DNA of 64,000 nt from a bacterium 1xD8-48 (GTDB lineage Bacteria > Bacillota > Clostridia > Lachnospirales > Lachnospiraceae). Below, piece after piece: positions 60,679 to 64,000 of this stretch. The stretch spans positions 360,284 to 424,283 of the forward strand of contig QZDS01000001.1 of NCBI GenBank assembly GCA_009917455.1, written 5' to 3'. Below the pieces are notes generated by a model. The model was not told where the DNA came from. It made no database searches and worked only from the letters and a program-made list of their open reading frames with translations. The stretch's first letter is position 1. Every line of letters begins with the position of its first letter. The translations under genes were made by a program, and so were the position numbers.

Positions 60679-61800
60679 TCAATAATTTCCCAGAATCCGC
60701 ATGTTCCGCGCTTCTTCCCGCAGCCCGCGCAGCGCGTTTTTTACCGCACTGTCCGAAAGATTTCCATCAAAATCAATAAAGAAGCGATACTCCCAGTTCC
60801 GCCCCTCTATGGGCCTGCTCTCGATTCGGTTCATGTTCAGATTATTGTAAATAAAATGAGACAGCATATGATAAAGAGAACCGCTTTCATGGGGAACCTC
60901 AAAACAAATGCTGACCTTCCCGGCATCCTTTAAGAAAATTTTCTGATTCGTAACAATAATAAAGCGCGTGGAGTTGGTGCTGGACTGATTGACGCCCTTT
61001 TGAAGCACGGAAAGCCCATAAAGCCCGGCCGCATATTCGCTGGCAATGGCCGCCTGGGTCTTATCCTTATCCTCCGCCACCTTCCTTGCCGCAAAGGCAT
61101 TGTTCTGCATACTGATTTGCTGCCAGCTGTAGCCGTTTAAAAACCTTGCCGACTGCATCAGGGACTGTGGATGAGAGTAAACCGTTTTGATATCCTCCAT
61201 TTTCGTGCCCGGCACCGCCATCAGACAGTGCTCTATTTTGATAATCTGCTCGCCTACAATATAATTTTCAAATTCCGCCAGAAGGTCATAAATTTCACTG
61301 ACAATCCCCGCCGTGGAGTTTTCGATGGGAAGCACCGCAAAGTCCGCGCTGCCCTCGTCAATGGCAATCATGGCGTCCCGGAAGGTGTCCACATGAAAGC
61401 TGCTCACCTTATCCCCGAAATACTGTACCATAGCTGCCTGAGAGTAAGCTCCCTCCGCCCCCTGGAACACTACCCTTGCCTTTTCACTCAGTTCCCCCAC
61501 CCCGATAAAGGGAAGATTGCCCATACTGCCGTGCTCCGCCAAAAGCCGGTATTGAAGCTTCCGGCTCATGGACATAATCTGCTCAAACAGCTCCTCGATT
61601 CCCCGGCTGTTGAAATCATTATGGGTAAGAGATTTCACCTTGCGGAGCTTTTCGTCCTCCCGCACCTTGTCAAATACCTTTTTGCCTGTCTCTATTTTGA
61701 ACTCGGCCACCCGGCGGCTGATATCCATTCTCTTTTCATATAAATCCACAATTTGTTCGTCAATTGCGTCAATCTGTTCGCGCAGCTTAAGTAAGTCCAT
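60679..61800 (-). CDS. pheA: Bifunctional chorismate mutase / prephenate dehydratase
   Basis: The 373-residue protein makes phenylpyruvate from chorismate. Residues 1-90 are the AroQ-type chorismate mutase (LLKLREQIDAIDEQIVDLYE, KRMDISRRVAEFKIETGKKV). Residues about 105-285 form the dehydratase (VVFQGAEGAYSQAAMVQYFG, FAVLPIENSTAGIVSEIYDL, NSTRFIIV). The end is an ACT domain with the phenylalanine-binding pattern NMNRIESRP. I choose the ATG at 61800, after AGAGGATAAAA. The longer frame upstream has no family sequence. No leader-peptide attenuator with Phe codons is visible. Feedback control by Phe is expected from the ACT domain. Confidence 0.95.
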   Translation of the reverse strand: MDLLKLREQIDAIDEQIVDLYEKRMDISRRVAEFKIETGKKVFDKVREDEKLRKVKSLTHNDFNSRGIEELFEQIMSMSRKLQYRLLAEHGSMGNLPFIGVGELSEKARVVFQGAEGAYSQAAMVQYFGDKVSSFHVDTFRDAMIAIDEGSADFAVLPIENSTAGIVSEIYDLLAEFENYIVGEQIIKIEHCLMAVPGTKMEDIKTVYSHPQSLMQSARFLNGYSWQQISMQNNAFAARKVAEDKDKTQAAIASEYAAGLYGLSVLQKGVNQSSTNSTRFIIVTNQKIFLKDAGKVSICFEVPHESGSLYHMLSHFIYNNLNMNRIESRPIEGRNWEYRFFIDFDGNLSDSAVKNALRGLREEARNMRILGNY

Positions 61801-61963
61801 TTTTATCCTCTTTTCCGCATCAGAATCTGAAAATCCGTTATTGTAAATTACGGCGGTGAGCGCTCTGTTGCTTTCGTTTTTTATCATATAATGAATCGCG
61901 CGGATTCGCAAGTATCTGACCGCGCTTTATTTGAGAAATGTAACAGAATGTCGGCATTCCGGC

Positions 61964-62004
61964 AAAAAATGCAGAACCTTGAATTGCATCAAAGTTCTGC
62001 ATTT
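61964..62004 (-). terminator. Intrinsic terminator (minus strand) upstream of pheA
   Basis: AAATGCAGAAC (61967-61977) pairs perfectly with GTTCTGCATTT (61994-62004). On the minus strand the stem is followed by TTTGCC after a T run. It would end transcription from the DUF4160/MFS side just before pheA. Confidence 0.85.
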
Positions 62005-62022
62005 CTGTTGTTAAAAAATCTG

Positions 62023-62223
62023 TCAGCAAAAATAACTGATTTCTCTAAACTGAGCATACCACTTGTTGATAATAATACTGTTTCCTGAACTTGTTATCCA
62101 GATTTTTGTCGCATTTGCCGTTGCCTATCCTTCTGCAATGTGTACATGTACCGGCTCAGGCGGATTGTTTTCATTTGACCAGAAGTAAATTATATATGAG
62201 CCTATCCTGAAAATTTGAGGCAT
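62023..62223 (-). pseudogene. DUF4160 family protein, broken by a stop codon and an internal deletion
   Basis: The frame begins MPQIFRIGSYIIYFWSNENN, then PPEPVHVHIAEG, the DUF4160 hallmark, after which TAG interrupts. It continues ATANATKIWITSSGNSIIIN and ends WYAQFREISYFC. About 25 residues normally lying between the last two parts are missing. DUF4160 genes often occur as one half of small two-gene units with toxin-antitoxin-like behaviour. An AAGGAGG stands before the ATG. The remnant of an upstream partner overlaps it. Confidence 0.75.
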
Positions 62224-62488
62224 TCAAAATACCTCCTTCTTTAGAAAACTCAAGCATTAAATGCGCATTATTGCGGACAAATTCTTTGAAATAATCCATC
62301 CCGGCAGCAGAGTATCCGTTCACATCTTCCCATAAATATTCCGGTAAATAGCACGTTGCATTATGAAATCCATCCTTTAAATCAGGTGTCTCTATCTATA
62401 CCTTTACTTTTCCATCCGGTCAGGCAAAATCAGCAAGAATAAGATAAACCTTGCAGACAGGGTACTGAACTTCATCCCCCTTTACCAC
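62171..62488 (-). pseudogene. Remnant of the DUF4160 partner gene
   Basis: A 106-codon frame with two internal stops (TGA after VYLILADFA, TAG after PDGKVKV) encodes protein-like sequence: IETPDLKDGFHNATCYLPEY, LWEDVNGYSAAGMDYFKEFV and MLEFSKEGGILNASNF. Its start is lost in the end of the MFS gene, which it overlaps. Its 3' end overlaps the DUF4160 start by 53 bases, which is the coupling expected for such pairs. I do not know the family name. Confidence 0.5.
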
Positions 62489-63585
62489 CAGGAAAAAACA
62501 ATTCCCGCAAGAGGCGACATTACAATCATTATCATTGAAAACGTAAAAGATTCAATGGAAATCAGCGTTGCTCTCTGCTCTGAGGGAAACATCTCCTGCA
62601 GCATGGAATTCGTCCTCACCTGAAGCGCATCGTCGCCAAGCGCGGCCAAAAAACCTCCCAGCGCCATAATCAGATACATACCCGAATGCTCCGCAAGCAC
62701 CCCGAACAGCACGGCCAGCGCGGCAGCCGCAAATACACTCCTGTATCGCATTTTGCACTTAAGGATAATTTTCGCTCCCAACACGCCGCCCATCTCCATG
62801 AAAAACAGGGCGAAGCCAAGAGCCCAGCCCGGCATACCGGCATCCGGCAGCTTTGCCTGCAGAAAAAATAACAGCAGGACATCAACAGCTCCAACCAGCG
62901 AATTGGAGAGCATTAAAACCATTGTTTTTCCCTCCCGCTTTATAAAAGACAGGCTTTCCATAAAGCATTTAACGAATTCCCTGCCTATGGAACCAAGCAC
63001 ACCTCTCTCGCTCTGTCTGCCCTTTGCGCCGGCCCATACTTCACGCAGCGGTATCAGCGTCCCTATCTGAACGGCGCACATGAAAACGTCAATTCCGTAC
63101 GCCGCCCTGTGCCCGATAAACAGAGCGAATCCCGCGCACAAGGTTGACACGCCTCCGCAAAAGCGGTGGATAATAAGCTGGTTTGACGCATACTTTTCAT
63201 AATATGCTTCGTCTCCGGCTATTTTAAGGGAGTCATAGGCAAGGGCGTCCCCTGAGCCGGAGGAAAAATTGTAGCTCATGGCAAAGAATGCAAGTGCCAC
63301 GCAGACCATGAACAGGTTACCGGAAAGTATCATTACAATATTTCCGATTATTTTCATGACCGTGCTTACAATCAGCATGTTTTTCCTTCCGAACAAATCG
63401 GCAAGAATGCCTGACGGAATCTCAAAAATCAGGCTTGTTATGTGAAAGACTGTCTCGGCAAAGCCGATTTCCGGCAGGCTGTACCCTCTTGCCGCCAGTA
63501 TTGCCACCCACGCGCCGGTCAGTGACAGATTCCAGAGCGCGGAAGATAAATAGAGTCTCGATATTTGTTTTTTTATATTAAGCAT
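62482..63585 (-). CDS. MFS transporter, probably C-terminally shortened
   Basis: The 367-residue protein has about eleven TM helices. It starts LYLSSALWNLSLTGAWVAIL and has the MFS loop motif between helices 2 and 3 as GILADLFGRKNMLI. Usual members have twelve helices and 390-410 residues. Here the frame ends in LAGIVFSWW, in the middle of the penultimate or last helix pair, directly at the remnant of another gene. A deletion or fusion has probably removed the end. AAGGAG precedes the ATG at 63585. Its substrate is unknown; drug or sugar export is typical of the subgroup. Activity is doubtful. Confidence 0.75.
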   Translation of the reverse strand: MLNIKKQISRLYLSSALWNLSLTGAWVAILAARGYSLPEIGFAETVFHITSLIFEIPSGILADLFGRKNMLIVSTVMKIIGNIVMILSGNLFMVCVALAFFAMSYNFSSGSGDALAYDSLKIAGDEAYYEKYASNQLIIHRFCGGVSTLCAGFALFIGHRAAYGIDVFMCAVQIGTLIPLREVWAGAKGRQSERGVLGSIGREFVKCFMESLSFIKREGKTMVLMLSNSLVGAVDVLLLFFLQAKLPDAGMPGWALGFALFFMEMGGVLGAKIILKCKMRYRSVFAAAALAVLFGVLAEHSGMYLIMALGGFLAALGDDALQVRTNSMLQEMFPSEQRATLISIESFTFSMIMIVMSPLAGIVFSWW

Positions 63586-64000
63586 AATAAAATCTCCTTA
63601 ACTTTTAATTTCGTAGTAAACGTTAAGGAGACAATGCGCTGATTTTATGGAATTCGCCAGGTTAATGATGATGCAGCCGTTGACAGATGCTTTTTACGTC
63701 AGGAAACAAAATCCTCACAAAGCGCCGCCATGCTGTCCGTTCCGTTCACGAATCCTCCCAAAAATGGGCGCACTATCCCCGTGAAGGGGAAAAATGTAAC
63801 CTTTTTTCAGTTGCAGATTCGTCATTTTCCAGAACATATGTTTAACCTTTCAGAAATTGCTATATGATTGATTATACGAGAGTTTTTGCGGGAAGTCAAT
63901 AAAAGAAGACGCTTTTTTGTTATCTATTGGTAACTATTCAGCCTTCCTTCTAAAAACAACGCACCCAGCACCGGCTAAAAAATAGCCGGTGTTCCCAGAA
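63586..64000. other. 415-bp right-hand intergenic stretch with a hairpin at 63969-63991
   Basis: No gene is seen. CACCGGCTA (63969-63977) and TAGCCGGTG (63983-63991) form a perfect 9-bp stem with an A5 loop. There is no T run after it on either strand, so it is a poor intrinsic terminator. It may belong to a gene beyond the window edge. Confidence 0.4.

Noticed and set aside
61801..61911. 37-codon N-terminal extension of PheA or a leader peptide
   Set aside because: The extension has no chorismate mutase sequence and no Phe-codon cluster, and the inner ATG has a good ribosome binding site.

Overview
The window looks like a chromosomal segment of an anaerobic Clostridia bacterium, most likely Lachnospiraceae. 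This is an inference from strong AGGAGG ribosome binding sites, gene families typical of that group (DUF815 ATPase, long-form polyphosphate kinase, GHKL kinase, GH127 glycosidase) and a prophage of the large-serine-recombinase type. No rRNA or species marker is present, so I go no further.

Positions 1-21,307 are a nested defence locus. The outer layer is a host type I restriction-modification operon on the minus strand (hsdM, hsdS, hsdR; hsdR runs off the left edge). Its hsdM is cut in two inside the SAM-binding motif by a 17,251-bp element (3,418-20,668). The junctions fit large-serine-recombinase integration with a 2-bp TC crossover. Joining the two flanks across one TC restores an in-frame 535-residue HsdM. 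The element carries, from the left: a second and different type I system (regulator, hsdM, hsdS, hsdR) followed by a fused GmrSD-like type IV nuclease (3,666-12,236, minus); a divergent XRE regulator/ImmA peptidase pair and a zinc-ribbon gene, two of whose leaders share a stem-loop (12,418-13,916, plus); and a prophage collapsed by at least three internal deletions (14,101-18,651, plus), in which primase, ClpP-like protease, capsid, connector, gp10 and the recombinase itself are truncated. A two-gene cassette (DUF1016 nuclease plus a small membrane protein; 18,709-20,505, minus) completes it. With the recombinase catalytic domain gone, the element appears stuck and the host hsdM permanently broken.

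Positions 21,320-26,900 are an accessory stretch. It holds a frameshifted AlbA_2/Schlafen-type regulator, a 55-residue ORF, a gene fragment, a MITE-like inverted repeat, a HEPN-motif protein and a PIN toxin/antitoxin pair whose toxin is frameshifted.

Positions 27,073-61,800 are mostly core or metabolic genes: rRNA methyltransferases (RlmD-like, RsmF-like), tRNA-Val(CAC), tRNA-Pro(AGG), a GHKL kinase, pyrF, a TPR lipoprotein, an orphan Hpt protein, an envelope operon (MMPL transporter, GLUG-repeat surface protein, TetR), an AraC regulator facing a GH127 arabinofuranosidase, a large cytosolic hybrid kinase, a MATE exporter, a PfkB kinase, an AAA/PD-DExK protein and a TIM-barrel/TolB-propeller fusion. 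They end with a minus-strand run of HAD phosphatase, Maf, polyphosphate kinase, exopolyphosphatase, DUF815 ATPase and PheA.

Positions 61,912-64,000 are decayed. They contain a DUF4160 pseudogene, a remnant of its upstream partner and a short MFS transporter. Many very similar enzymes here carry hydrophilic low-complexity insertions (RlmD N-terminus, PfkB, Maf, TIM/TolB fusion).
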